Positions 23,975 through 37,699 of a DNA stretch of 64,000 bases are shown in pieces; the first letter of the stretch is position 1; every line of letters begins with the position of its first letter. The stretch is from Blasia pusilla (Eukaryota; Marchantiophyta; Marchantiopsida; Blasiales). Where the stretch lies: contig CM114275.1 in the NCBI GenBank assembly GCA_050084515.1, positions 25,110,001 through 25,174,000 of the forward strand, read 5' to 3'. The position numbers and the translations under genes are program-made. The notes under the pieces are model-generated. The model was not told the origin of the DNA. It saw only the letters and a list, made by a program, of their open reading frames with translations, and did not search any database.

Positions 23975-25996
23975 CTAAGTACATCGAGGAAAAACCCACC
24001 TTCCAATAGGAACAACATCCATACGTGGAGTCAAACACATAATGTGCCAACCCCTAGAACACCGATCACACACCAACATACGGGCTACGTTACCAACAGA
24101 CCCACACAACATGCACCTCAAGCTAGCACGTATCATGGCTAAGCTTGGGTCAACAGTTCCATCCACATTTGGAAGATGACATGGCGCAAAATTACGCACA
24201 TGGTCCTTCCAAACAACTCCATCACGACCCTCCAACATGAGAACTCCAGAAGCTAACACCTCGTGCACTCGTAAAATAGTGCGGCATGCCGTCACATCCA
24301 ACGTTGTCGGTGCAATGTGCTACAAATAGACATAGTCCCCCACATGGAACTTACAAATTGATGGTGGATAACCTCCATCCCGAATGGTTGCATATCGCAA
24401 CGTATCCCTGTGTTGAGCAATGGCAAGATTCTCAAAGGCTGTTGGCATGACTCTCCGAAAGAGCTCTGCCCATTGAGAACACACTCTCATCCACATCTCT
24501 GGGTCATCAAGGTTCACCACCTCACTAGACTCCCAACGAATTGCTGTTGGCAAGTCTGGATCTCGACCGTATAATAGAAAATAAGGTGAGAAGGAAGCCA
24601 AGGATGCTTGGCGACTGAACCTATACCCCATGGCTAACCATGGCAACTGAATATCCCAATCTCCAAGATGCCCCTTCTGTAGGCCATAATTGCGCAATGC
24701 CCTCCTCATCGTTTGAACCACACGCTCAACCAAACCATCTGCCTTTGGATGATCTCGAGACATGGTCCGATGATCAATCAATGCCTTGTCACACAAGACC
24801 TGAAACTCACCCTGAAACTCTATACCTTGGTCGGTCAGCACTTCAGCTGGTGCACCAAAATGACTAAGCACTCTATCAAGAAATGCATACGCCGTTCCCT
24901 CACTTGCCTTGTCAAGTAATGCCACCAATTCAATCCACTTGGAGAAGTGCTCCACCATCACCAACACATATCGATGATGTCATACAGTCAATGGTAACGG
25001 TCCCGCAAAGTTAACACTCCAATAGTAACCCAATCCCATAATAGGCAAGGGGTGTAACTGTGGTGTAGGGGCATTGAATGATGCCCTCACCCAATCACAA
25101 ACCATACAACGTGGCACGAACTGTTGCACCTGAGTATTTGAACTGTTGCACCTGAATTGAGACCTATCATTGGCTCCTCCAAGTGATGTTTGAATGTGGA
25201 ATGGGCAAGGCTCAAGCTCTGACCTTCGAATACCCAAACCAATACATGTCGCCTTTCCCAACATCAAAGGTTGGGCACCACAGACTAACAAGACTCTATC
25301 TGGTCTATACACCTGTCCTGTAGGACTCATCAATCGGAATATCCCACTCCGGTTGTCCAACATTCATACACCATGTGTAAGCCTCTCACGATCAATGGCT
25401 GGCCGAGCTGGTAATGCATCCATCTTCGCCGCTGCTGCCTGCCAAGTAGCACTGGTACTCAATGCTACACATGACATAGAGGGTCGCTTCACCGGAACAC
25501 CCTCATCCACCTTAGCATATGTAGCAGTAACACCCCCATGTTCACACAACGTGGCTGCTAGCTGAAATATAGGAGCTAAGTCAACTCCTAAAGCCATCAG
25601 CTCCGTGGCCGAAAAAAATGGGGATCCCAACACTGAAGTTGCCATCCGCAATACTACACTACATGCTGCATCCGTGTATACTACACACGATGTAGATGCC
25701 TCAGTTCCCACTGTAGGCTCAATAGGCTGCGTAGGAACCATGGATGGAGTCCTAAGCACCTCACACAACAAGAATGATTGGGGAAGCCTAGCCTGCCTCC
25801 CAGCCTCACCCCTCTGTGGGTCCAACTCCAGAGTAGCACCACGTGGCTCTGACGCTCGAGTGGCTCCTCTCGTAATTGGAGATGATTCCTCAACCTGTGC
25901 TGCACTCGCCATATACGAGAGATCATCCCCTCCATAAGAGGTGGAAGCCCCTGCTCCCGAACCTGATCTATCTTTGGATACCACCATAGTAGCCAA
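23975..25996 (-). pseudogene. Element A protease and integrase with C-terminal PHD finger; RT and RNase H deleted
   Basis: One minus-strand frame runs from 25996 to 23975, interrupted only by stops at about 25366, 24978 and 24318. It begins with a linker and an aspartic-protease region (LMSPTGQ, then a DSGA-type box decayed to VCGAQPLMLGKA, about 25290). Near 25150 it jumps to the integrase zinc region (FVPRCMVCDWVRASF), skipping all of RT and RNase H. The core follows (VNFAGPLPLT, VEHFSKWIELVAL, LTDQGIEFQGEFQVLCD, RDHPKADGLVERVVQT, PWLAMGYRFS), then a C-terminal domain with LEGRDG..WKDHVRN. The tail is a PHD finger: CMLC, CDRC, WHIMC and GRWVFPRC, where the seventh zinc ligand Cys is Phe (TTT). 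The stop follows two codons after the last Cys. PHD fingers often bind histone H3 tails; targeting by this one is inference. No chromodomain is present. Confidence 0.85.
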
Positions 25997-26155
25997 CTCG
26001 CCTCCAACCGCTCAATCTGGCGACCATAGTTGACTCTGTCGTAGTGGTAGGGGTGGCCACCGTAGGCTCTCCAACCACTGGTCCACCTCTACCACCCCTA
26101 CCACCTCTACCACCTTGGGCTCTCGGAGCTACTCCACCACGGTCGCGGCCTGATC

Positions 26156-27441
26156 TCAACTCTGGATGAAGATCAAAGCAACGCTCTCGAGGATGACCTG
26201 GTCTCCCGCAATGATCACACTGAGTTGGGGCCGACTGAGGCCCATCCTCCAAAGTCCGTCTCCCATCCTCTTAGGGACAAAAATTCCTAACATGATCAGC
26301 TCCACATGTCCAACATGGCTGTCCTTGCTGCGGGGCAGCAAATGAAGGCACTCGTCTCTACGCAAGTGTCCCTCTAGGACCTGACTAAGGTCGTGTGTAC
26401 CCCCACGACTCCCACTACTACTACCACTACCACTACTACGAGACTGTGAGGTGGGCTGCTGAACACGAGAAGTAGTTGTTGTATCCCTACTGAATACGGA
26501 TGTCATCACTCTCTCCTTCACCATGTTAAGCTCAATCTTCTCAGATAGAGCAAACACATGGGTCAATGTGGGTGAATCATCACTCATAAGAGTAGCATCA
26601 CGTACCCTGCGGCATAACTCTCTATCCAAGATCCCATACCCAAACTGGACGGGTTGAGCCTCAATCACACCCTAGGTAACTGAAATCAAGCGTCGCATAC
26701 GAGTGTTTGCCTCACGAAGACTCTCACCAGTCTTTCGCTCAAATTCCTGAAGATTCCTCAACTTCTCTATCTTCACTCCTGATAGTTCTTCTTCAACCTC
26801 TTGAAGAACTTTGCAACCGGGCTGAACGATGGTGGGGCACTAGTTCCTCCACTAGTACCCCCACTGGTACCTCTATGGGTACCTCCACTGGTACCCCCAC
26901 TCCGGCTGGTACTCGTACCACTCAACGTGGGGCTGGCTGGCATAGTAGGAGCACTACTACCAATACCACCATGGGTGATAGACACATAGCATGGAGACCA
27001 ATATTGTCTCTACGCCTCAATCTCTGCAACATGGTCCTTCCTAAAATCATGGTAATCATCCATGGGTGGTCCCTCCAAGTGCGAAAACAACCCCTTCCAA
27101 GCCAAGAAGGGTGTAAACAACGTGGCGTTCCGCAACATCTGCATATCACACTATGTATCAAACTCATGCATAAAGTCCTCCAACTCAATGGTGTCCACTG
27201 CACCTGAGTATCGTTGTGGGCCCTTCATGGCCCCATATATCCCGTCCATATCCCAAATCAATAGAGCTGCAACACTCGATAACAACGTAGAAGACTCAGT
27301 GTTTGGAACATCCTCGTCCTCCTCTTCATCAACCGTCGGAAGTGGAAAAGGTAGCCGATACCTCAATTCACTCCGTGTGAAACCACCACTGTCCGCACCA
27401 TGGTCCCCAACCAGACCACCAGATAGCTCCGTGATGACCAA
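26156..27441 (-). pseudogene. gag of element A, interrupted
   Basis: Coding-direction pieces are 27441-27151 (with GPQRYSGAVDTIELEDFMH), a frameshifted capsid part (FSHLEGPPMDDYHDF, about 27085-27040), 26668 onward (PTLTHVFALSEKIELNMV) and a CCHC knuckle CDHCGRPGHPRERC at about 26220-26180. Each piece matches a counterpart in element C. The knuckle marks the nucleocapsid, and capsid residues between 27000 and 26700 are rich in Ser/Thr/Gly repeats. Several stops and shifts make it non-functional. Confidence 0.75.
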
Positions 27442-28961
27442 CGCCGATGCCGCACCACCACCAAATTACCACCACTAAGTAACCAAGTGACGTCAATGTC
27501 GCTGTACTATTCTAGCTCTACTAGCTATGGGTGTAGGCAACCTAACCTGTCAGCACCACAAGAAGCCTCCCATGGTCTACTCGTCATCACTCTAGCCTCA
27601 CTACTGGTAGCACACAGGAGTAACACTACTCTGGAAATCAACGTCAACCCTAACAATGGGCGTGCAAGCAAGAAGCAACGATGGAGGGGATCCAAACACA
27701 AGAAGTCCAATGACAAACCTCCAATCGCAAATGGAAAGCAAGGTAACACAATCCACCAAACATGGCGCCCCCTAAATCCACAGAACCCACCACACAATTC
27801 TAACGCAATAGCTACTCCGCGGGTCGATGACGTGTTAGTTAGACTCGCAACACCTGAAATATCACCTGCATGGAGAGGCTACACCGTACTATGCGCTAGA
27901 GGTCCATCAACCAAAAAAACTTGAGATGCATAAAGCGCCTAACACATCTCCGAACAACACCAAATGAGCTACACCAGTGTGTACACTCGCATAGTTAAGA
28001 ACTCAACAGTTAAGCGTCTTCCAAGCAGAATAGCCCAAAGATGGATGACCAGTTATGCAACACTCAAATCACAAATCCTGCAAAAACTGCCTCACGTCCA
28101 AGCAAGCAAGCTTGCTTGCTTGCTCCTTGCTTCTTACTCCGCCTCTCACGCCCACTCGCCCCGAGCTACCACGAGTTGCCTCGAAGCCTTGAAACGCCGA
28201 GACATGCCCCTATCGCCCCGTTCGCCACGCTCCGCCATGCTTCGCTATGGAGAGAGGCCCAACCAGGGCGCCCCCAACGGGATAGGCATCTCCAACAATG
28301 AACGAGTCACCAACCAACCAGCCCCTCCGATCCGATGTCCACCATAGCCAGACCTTGAGCTAGTCCGAGAAATTTTGATCAGCAATTACTCCACAAATTC
28401 TCAACCAAAATTGAATCTGTTTCAACCAGAATTCAATTCACCACCATAGCTATCTCTCCACAAAAAAATCAGCTACAACTGAGCTCTGTACTCTGAGCTA
28501 AAAATCAGAAAAACTTGTTGTCCATAGACCTCCAGGATCGCAAATCCGACAGCGCTTCCGCCCAGATTCATGCACGCAGAAATCCGCAACGCTCCACACA
28601 CTCAAGCAGATAGCTTCACATGAGATCACAATACAAGTAGCAACAGGAACCTCGCACCCGATCTGGATGAACTTCAACACAGCTTCCGCACTCCAAGCTC
28701 TCCACATCAGAAAACCGTCGAACACGAACCAGAATCTTCAATCCTTGATAACTTCCAACTCCCTTGACAAAATCAGCGATCTAAAGCGCGTTGGAAAGCT
28801 CTCAGCAAGGCGCTTCTTTCCCAATCAATTGCGCACCAGATTCCCACCTCCAACATAAGCCACAAAGCCATGAACATCCACGGCTGAGTACACAATCAGC
28901 CCTAACCAGATCCTACTGATCCACAATCGAAGTTACCATCGATCTACTCTAGTTCTTTGAG
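27442..28961 (-). other. Leader region of element A with a 24-bp palindrome
   Basis: About 1.5 kb between the 5' LTR remnant and gag. Open frames here have no recognisable domains. It contains a perfect 24-bp palindrome at 28099-28122 centred on AAGCAAGCTTGCTTGC. No clear tRNA primer site was found next to the LTR. Confidence 0.5.
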
Positions 28962-29329
28962 TGAAATTCGTAAAAGACCTACTGTCATAAAACACGTATA
29001 GAATCACATACAATCGAGCCAAACCCACTCCACGATGGGAGAATCCAGGTCAAAGATTGCGGGAACCACCATAGCCAAGAGCTCTACTCACTACCAAGGC
29101 TAACTCCCAACGCAACAGGCTCAACTCAAAGAACTAACTGTTCTTTGAGTGCACTCCATACTATATCCTCCAACCTAAGAGCGGGCCCTACTAGAAAAGT
29201 CATCCTCAACTGAGTAACCCCCAACCCTATGTATGAAACCGCATCTCTACCTAGACACTACGGCCCTACATAAGGTATGGCCTCTACTAGCACACTATAC
29301 TCTACGACATAATCCGTATGGTCATGACA
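28962..29329 (-). repeat. 5' LTR of element A, lacking its U5-side end
   Basis: 368 bp nearly identical to 12250-12451 plus 15150-15316, with TGAAATTCG at one end and GGTCATGACA at the other. The 110-bp block that completes the left LTR is absent, and internal sequence begins directly. Confidence 0.75.
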
Positions 29330-30431
29330 ATATAGAGACATACAAACACGAAACCAATTACATGGTCAAGTCTTCCAAGTAATGGAGGATACGTTTAGCA
29401 CATTATTTAGAAACCTTTCCATTGATCCTTATCTCCTCCCAATATTGCAAGCAATATTTCTTATGTATCTTATAACTCACTTACTATATTTGTTTCTCCG
29501 CATCCAAGAAAGCCTTGTCAAAATGGGATATTTGGGGAACAATCCCCTCATCAGTTAGCTTACTACAATGAGAGTGAAGTTATGAAGACATCAAACTCTA
29601 TTCCTTGACAATTTCGATTCCCACTACCAACTTATTGAAAAAATAATGATTAAGGCATATATACAATCTATACTACAATAGAGAAATCATAGATTCTACA
29701 AGAAATGTATCTTCTTTACTTCCAATCTAGAAATTACATCCATGGGAGAATGCATAGAATATTTTCTTTCTTGACATCTTGCAAGAAAATTACATGGAAG
29801 ACTCTATCTTTGGATAATAACTCGTGACTCCAAAAACTCATAGAGACCACCAAAAAACCCTAAAATAAAGCTATATTAACCCCAATCAAGATAAGCATCA
29901 ACTTGCAAGTGGAGTTTGAAAATCAAATATTAGTGCAAAAAACTCATAAAGGGGTGGCAAGTTTTACAAATATTTTTTAAGTTATTATGAGGCGTACAAA
30001 TTTTTTTGTGCGTGAGGTATAACCTACTCAAGTAATTACTAGATTTTTCATGTTGGAGGGATGGGATAGTATTATTTTAAAGGATCATGTGCACAACAGT
30101 GCGCCATATTATCTTTCAAAGGTAGATGTGAGAGTGGACGCGAGCTTGGCAAGGTACTTCCAAGCTTGAGATGTATATTGTGTGGATGCATAAAGAGCGC
30201 ATCCACCATGTTTTTTTGTGATAATTATTCTAGAAGATTTAATGTGTCATGCTTGATAATCCCTCTTGATGCGCTTCCCACGGGACAAGGGGTCTATCCT
30301 AGATTTGTATAGATTAGTAGATTATGTCGGATGGATGTGATATATGCAACGTAGAGTCATGAAATCCAAGTGCATGATAGGGCAAAGGGGAGGGATGTGA
30401 TTGTGTGGTATTGATATACATGTGTTAGTGT
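29330..30431. other. AT-rich DNA, possible copia remnant
   Basis: No intact frame. On the minus strand near 29390-29420 a CAKRILHYLEDLTM-like stretch resembles the end of a copia RT, but it is short and out of order with the split copia element, so I do not assign it firmly. Confidence 0.3.
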
Positions 30432-31062
30432 ATTTTTGAATGTGTACGAATCTCTTCATTTGTTGGGAAGATCGAAAGTGTTTTTAGTGTGAATATAAAA
30501 AACGACCAAATTCTATAGCAATGTGTGTGTGCATAACAATTATCACACGATTTGTGGCCAATGGGTATAATTTTAGCATGTCGATGGTGTAAGGAGTTAG
30601 CGGGGTATTTGGGCATGACTTTGTCTTGACTTATCATGGGAGATTGGCGATAATTTTGTTGTGTGAGAATCATAGTTTCTTAAAACCCTTTCTTTTTTGC
30701 TATTTTGGGAGATAGGATCCGATGAAAAAGCCAATGGTCATCCTAAACCTATGTGTGTATATTAATATTTTTGTGCTATTTTTGGAGGAAGAGTTATTTG
30801 GATATTCCTAAGGGTATAAAAGGTGGAGAGATGTCTCTCACTAGCCATCTTTCTAATTTTGACCCTTTAGAGCACTCACCCCTTTATGATTAATTTGGTA
30901 GGAGCTTGAAAAATAGTGTCTAGAATCCTTCATAGTTGAGGATGGATATGGCTTCATAACTATATGTATATTTGAGAGTGGAGTTAGGGTGTGAACCATT
31001 TTTACATCAAATTTTTGTGTGGTCTTGATACACTTATAAGGGTATTTTTTTTTATTGAATAT
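30432..31062 (+). repeat. LTR fragment of the A/C gypsy family, plus orientation
   Basis: 30432-30544 resembles the U5-end block of the A/C LTRs (ends TGTGTGTGCATAACAATTATCA). 30545-31050 is a diverged match to the solo LTR at 31363-31860, including a TATA-like GGTATAAAAGG at about 30811. The order, LTR-end block before LTR body, is the same as beside the polypurine tract in A and C. Confidence 0.55.
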
Positions 31063-32010
31063 TGAATTATAACTAAGCTCATCGAATACATGAATTGTTA
31101 CATTTGGTTCCCACACAAAGTAGGAAAGCTTAATCTTGGTTAGTTAGTCAAAGAAAATTATCTTAAATAGGATTAGTTAGTCAAAAAAATTTATCTTAAA
31201 TAGGATTAGTTAACCATAGTTAATATAGCTTGAGACTATAGTTAAGATTAGGATTAGGGTTGCTTGTACATACCCAATATAATTGAGAAGGATTCCAAAC
31301 TTCATTCTTTAACTCTCATTGCAAAATTTTGTTCTCCACTATGGTGTATTCATGTGAGAGTTTGTCTCATCGTAGTTAGCCGACAAATACGGTTCTAATG
31401 TATCGACGATATAGAGGATTAACGGAAAATTTGGGAGTAACTTCGTTATGAGATGTTGATGAGGTTGGAGATATGTGGATCCATTGTGTTAAGAGCATCA
31501 TTTTTGACGATTTTCCTTCTTTACTATTTCGAGCAAAGTGACCCATTGACCAAGTGAACGGTCATCCGATGATATGTGCACGTAGGTTACCGTTTGGAGG
31601 CTATTTAGGAGGAAGAGCCTTTTGGCTCTAGCCAAGGCTTTAAGAAAGGGAGAGAAGGCTTTCTCAAGCCATCTCTCCTATGTTGGATCTTAGGAGCATC
31701 TTTCTTGCTTTGTGTGTAGTAGGAACTAGGGTGCTACGTCCAGATTTCCTCAAAGCAGAGGGTGAATGTTGTTTGATATGCCGATATAGATTCAAGAGTG
31801 GTGTTGGTCGTTTGAGACATTTTATTCTAATTTTATTGTGCGATCTTGATGTACATGGATGAGTTTATTTTTGTATGTGTCTAGATTTATTCATGTATTG
31901 GGAAGATTGGTGTTGTGTGGTGTGGATGTGGATTGTGTAGCGATGTGTATGTGCGCGACAAGTCATATCGTTTCAATTATGCTTGTTTCGTAGTTTTTTG
32001 TATAACATGA
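31063..32010 (+). repeat. Copia LTR copy, interrupted by a gypsy solo LTR
   Basis: 31063-31362 is the reverse complement of about 9020-8750, starting TGAATTATAACTAAG. The match resumes at about 31963 (TCATATCG...ATTATGCTTGTTTCGTAG), matching 8745-8705. The orientation is opposite to the copia coding fragments, so this is a separate copy. Confidence 0.65.
31363..31960 (+). repeat. Solo LTR of the A/C gypsy family
   Basis: 598 bp with ends TGTCTCATCG...GTGCGCGACA, sitting inside a copia LTR whose sequence continues on both sides. The U5 end matches the corresponding end blocks of A and C. A clear 5-bp target duplication is not visible; only AGT is shared. Confidence 0.65.
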
Positions 32011-32599
32011 GAGCGATACGAGAACTTTAATTAAATTTCTTGGTATTTCAGGAGAGAAGAGAGGAAAGAGAAGGTATAATTTCAATTTAGGGAAAAGAAA
32101 ATTTAAGTCACACATATGTGGTAGAAGATTTCAAGTGAAGCTATAATGGTGAAAAAACTATGTTTTTAAGGGCTTTTTCGACCGATTCAACAATCTCGAT
32201 CTGCATCAACTAGAACGGTGTTCAGTGCTAATTTTAATTATATTATAAAGCTTTTTAAGAGCTTTCTAACACACCCAAAATAGTTCACTTTTGACATTAT
32301 GGATATCATAATCTAGTCATCAATTATTTCAATGACCAAGCATTTGTGTTAAACTTCATATAATATCCCTATTATACTATTTGTCTTATAAAGATCAAAT
32401 ATCTTGCAATGGTAGAAACAGAGAGAACATTTTCAAGAGCACGAAGACTATTTAATGCTATTAGAACGTTACCGATATGCGTGATATGATATTGAATATC
32501 ATATCCTATGAGTTATATTATAGGATCTTTCACATGCTTTCTACTACAAAACTATTTAGCTTATGAGATCATGTGATTTCATGCATCACATTCAATGTA
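32011..32599. other. AT-rich DNA without recognised features
   Basis: No open frame or repeat that I can name. It may be decayed copia sequence between the protease-like segment and the LTR fragments. Confidence 0.4.
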
Positions 32600-33290
32600 T
32601 TAATATATTGTCGAGTCTTTCTTGACCATTGCTTTCATATGATCAGTCATGACTAAGAGGTGCATAATTTGTGAATGTTGCTGTTCTTGATACTGCACTT
32701 GGGGTGTTGTTGATCCACATAGTTTTATTGTTATAAGACTTTCGTTCTCATATATTCTTTCTTCTTGAAGCAAAACTTTGTAGAGTGATCCTTCTTCCCT
32801 TAATAATTGCAAGATCTAGGGACCGTTTGCTACCGACCTCCACCTCAATGGTTTGCATCATCACCACCTTGTGATTGCGTCTAGTATTGATTTTGGATAA
32901 AAGTTTATTGATAAAAGTTATGTTAAGTGCCTCTTCCTCTATATGTTTGATATCCACCACGACCACAGAAGCTTCTACCATGACCTTTGCCTCTGTTTGA
33001 TCCATTACTTGCAAGTAGGGCATTCGATTATCTTGCATAGTAGACGAGCTATTACTGTTGACTAGACGCATCTCCTCACTAATTAAAAATGAGACTAAAT
33101 CTTGAAAGGTTAGATATTTTTCTTTCAAAGAGATAGAGATCTCAAAAGACTTGTAATCTTTTGGAAGACCTTGAAGATTGAATAAAATCAGATCATAATC
33201 TTCTACAATCACTCCAATGCCATTCAATTCATCAACAACATGTCTCATACTCAAAACATAATGATTGATGTTTCTACTTAATGACTTTGT
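32600..33290 (-). pseudogene. Ty1/copia gag and protease start
   Basis: A 168-codon frame (33254-32748) reads MRHVVDELNGIGVIVEDYD, LQGLPKDYKSFE and LTFQDLVSFLISEEMRL, the hallmark segments of copia gag (UBN2 type). In the next frame a decayed zinc knuckle CNY-GKKDHSTKFC follows at about 32815-32770, then TDHM near 32650, recalling the copia protease box. This is the part missing from the copia pol remnant at 9.0-12.1 kb and has the same strand and order, so I infer one element split by A. Confidence 0.75.
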
Positions 33291-33358
33291 TGAGGATCTA
33301 TTCTACAACTTGTCCCAAAAGATCCTATGACAAATTGTATTGTTGTCACATCCATATC

Positions 33359-33362
<4 letters not shown>

Positions 33363-33409
<47 letters not shown>
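33363..33409. repeat. (GA)n microsatellite
   Basis: About 23 uninterrupted GA units, just beyond the copia gag remnant. Confidence 0.95.
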
Positions 33410-33412
<3 letters not shown>

Positions 33413-33681
33413 AGATTGATTTTCTTGTGGCTCTTGTTGAATGATTATTTTTATATTATAAAAAGTGGAAATTAATGTTATAAAGGAGAATATTAAGCCT
33501 AACTAGCGTATGAAATCCCTTCCACGTATTTGATATTGACATTTCACCTAAATGACACATTTATATTTAGATTTCAAACATTTTTATTTGGGATTCCCAT
33601 GGAGAAGATTTGGTTTTTGAGTGAAGGTCAAGAACTTTTTTTATCCAAATTCTTTGCCCAAGAGCATAGTCGATTACACAA

Positions 33682-35533
<1,852 letters not shown>

Positions 35534-35751
35534 ATGATGGCTGGAGGTCGCCGAGCCCAGCACGGAGCGGCGCTCGCGAATCTCCAGTTTCCTGCCAATG
35601 TTGTACAGGTAACTCCGAGCGTTATTACTGTGCTCCACTACGCGCGGAAAGCCTGAATCTTCCTTCCGTCCCTCTCTGTCCACTCTCTGCTAGCAGCCTG
35701 TTGCAGATTGCCCTCCGATATGCCTGCGACAGTAACATGCAGACTCCAAAG
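35534..35751 (+). other. Possible two-exon gene start, unassigned
   Basis: An ATG at 35537 opens 24 codons (MAGGRRAQHGAALANLQF...) ending at a CAG|GTAACT donor (35608). After a short candidate intron, TTGCAG precedes 15 codons in the same phase (35707-35751), ending at an AAG|GTGTAC donor. Both junctions are phase 0. No further exon or known family was recognised, so this may be chance or a truncated gene. Confidence 0.2.
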
Positions 35752-37699
35752 GTGTACCACGTCCGGTGTTCATATGAATCTCACGCATATTCCACCTTGC
35801 TCCTGATATCGCCTGACGGTTGCGGGGCGTCCAGATGCTTCATATTGCACTACAGACCAGTGCGGAAAAATTATGAGTCGGAAACGATTTCGGAATCTAC
35901 GTGTAAAGCTCAATGTCATACTGAAACGATATATCCACGGCAAAGCACACCATCATGCACCCGTTCCCAAAGCCCAGATCGACGACAAACTATCTATTCT
36001 TTTGAAAGGAAAGAATCTAATACTATTCAACAATCAGCCACACACGATCCGTCAGTCAATCGATCAACCAAGCATTTGTCGGGGTTTCCATGGTCCCAGA
36101 GCAGACAAACGCTGTTACATTTCCAAGGTCCCCGGGCCATATTATAGTACTGGACCTCCATTTGCGCGACAAATGCTGTGAACATTGTGGATTTCTATTA
36201 TGACAGTAAAAGCGGCCAGGCAGGGATCATGCCACTTTCGACATTTCGAGGTGGAGCAATTTGTGATCACGTAAAAAAGAAAGCGGTTGAGTCACACTCT
36301 TGTGTTCGGAGCGGTGAACTGGACACCGCGATGCAGAGAAATGCAGAACGCTGGCGGAGGCTGTACATCAAGCACCACGCTCTTGACGTCGGCGTCCGTA
36401 AACATCCACGTACGCGAATCGACCAGAGCCAGATGGTGCTCTCTCATCATCAGGTCTAAAATCGAGACCTAATGAAGGAGGCGAGTAAATGAGTGAATAG
36501 TTAAAAAACGCAAGTTTCTCCCCTCCCTCTTCTTCTCGGAAAGGTTCTGGTACCCGGCAAGCATCTAGGAAAGCATCTGGGCATGTCTCGGTATTTTACG
36601 CCGGTAATCACTGCCGACGTGAAGAGTACGGTACCCCGACCTTCTAGACGCAAAGTATCTCTACTTATTTGAAGAAGTAGAGATACTACTTCTATACACA
36701 TTTATTTGTGGAAAAATGAAGTGTGAGGTCGTTGGTTGACATATGCGGAGAGACTCAGAGACCTTTCCAGAAATACTCTATTACAAGCCAGGGTAAACTA
36801 GATCTACTCTAGGGGGAAGGAGTTCTTAATGACTACTGTGCATGGAAGGTCATGTGTGTTATTCCGGTGTCGTGAGAACTTCATGTACCTGTCTTCAATT
36901 CCAAAATGAAATGTGGTAGGATCGGGCAGTGGAACTTTGTGATTCGTGTGCCTAACTAGTTCCGCACCGACTAGCGAACTTCAAGATGCGGGGGATGCAA
37001 TTAAAGAAGAGGTGGCCACCGGAGCATCCCAACGGAGCTACTGACAAGTCTTGCAGGCCAAGGGAAAATGGGGCTACAACGTATGGTCAATAAAAAATGT
37101 AGCGAGAAGGACTAATCCTACGAGTATAGATTTGTATGCTTTCATTGCATGCATACAAATCGACAAGTCCTCTCCATTACATGTGTGGTCAAAAAAGTAT
37201 AAAAAGGACATATCCAACAAGTGTAGTCTTACCTTATATTTTCGCTGCATGCATTTCATGCACGAAAGCGAGAAGTCCTTTCCTACTCGCTTTAGCGCCA
37301 AGATAGACTTCATCATTTCCCCCGGTAAATCTCAAAGTACCAGCACACCACATACATTTTTACCTCACAGGCATTTTGCGATCTCCAACTTGAGCTCGAG
37401 AGAGATATTAGAAATCAATAGGCGCTCGTGGCACGCCGGAAGGACTCTCCAGCAGATCTGCAATAGAAAAAGATATTTGAAACCTGTGCGCGTACTTGAG
37501 CAGGAAGGCAAGGAAAGTCCTCCTCGCCTTTTGGGTCGACTGGCAGGCGAAAGGCGTTTAGCCACGAACTGCGACAGAAATACAATTAAAAAAAAGCCTT
37601 CTATATCCACTAAATATAATAATATCCGCGAAATTGGCGGTACTGCAGTGAGACTAGCCGCGACCCGCGGCATCGGGTTCCAGTCCTCTTCTGCTCCCC
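35752..37699. other. Intergenic DNA upstream of the kinesin gene
   Basis: Scattered frames (35873-36459, 37051-37791) without recognisable domains. An 11-bp inverted repeat GATTTGTATGC/GCATACAAATC occurs at 37129-37161. Confidence 0.45.

Larger units (their letters stand above)
12140..29329 (-). mobile_element. Ty3/gypsy element A (IN-PHD type), host of three nested insertions
   Basis: Minus-strand LTR retrotransposon without its own RT. Order in coding direction: truncated 5' LTR (29329-28962), leader (28961-27442), gag (about 27441-26156), protease and integrase-PHD (25996-23975), polypurine tract (16464-16455), an LTR-end-like block, and 3' LTR (15316-12140). About 11 kb of this span is family-B material inserted later. 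Flanks are ...CATAT on the left and ATATA... on the right, so a short ATAT target duplication is possible. RT and RNase H are deleted and several stops occur, so it is a dead, at best non-autonomous copy. Confidence 0.8.

Noticed and set aside
29390-29500. Copia RT-end-like peptide
   Set aside because: Too short and out of order relative to the split copia element to be assigned.
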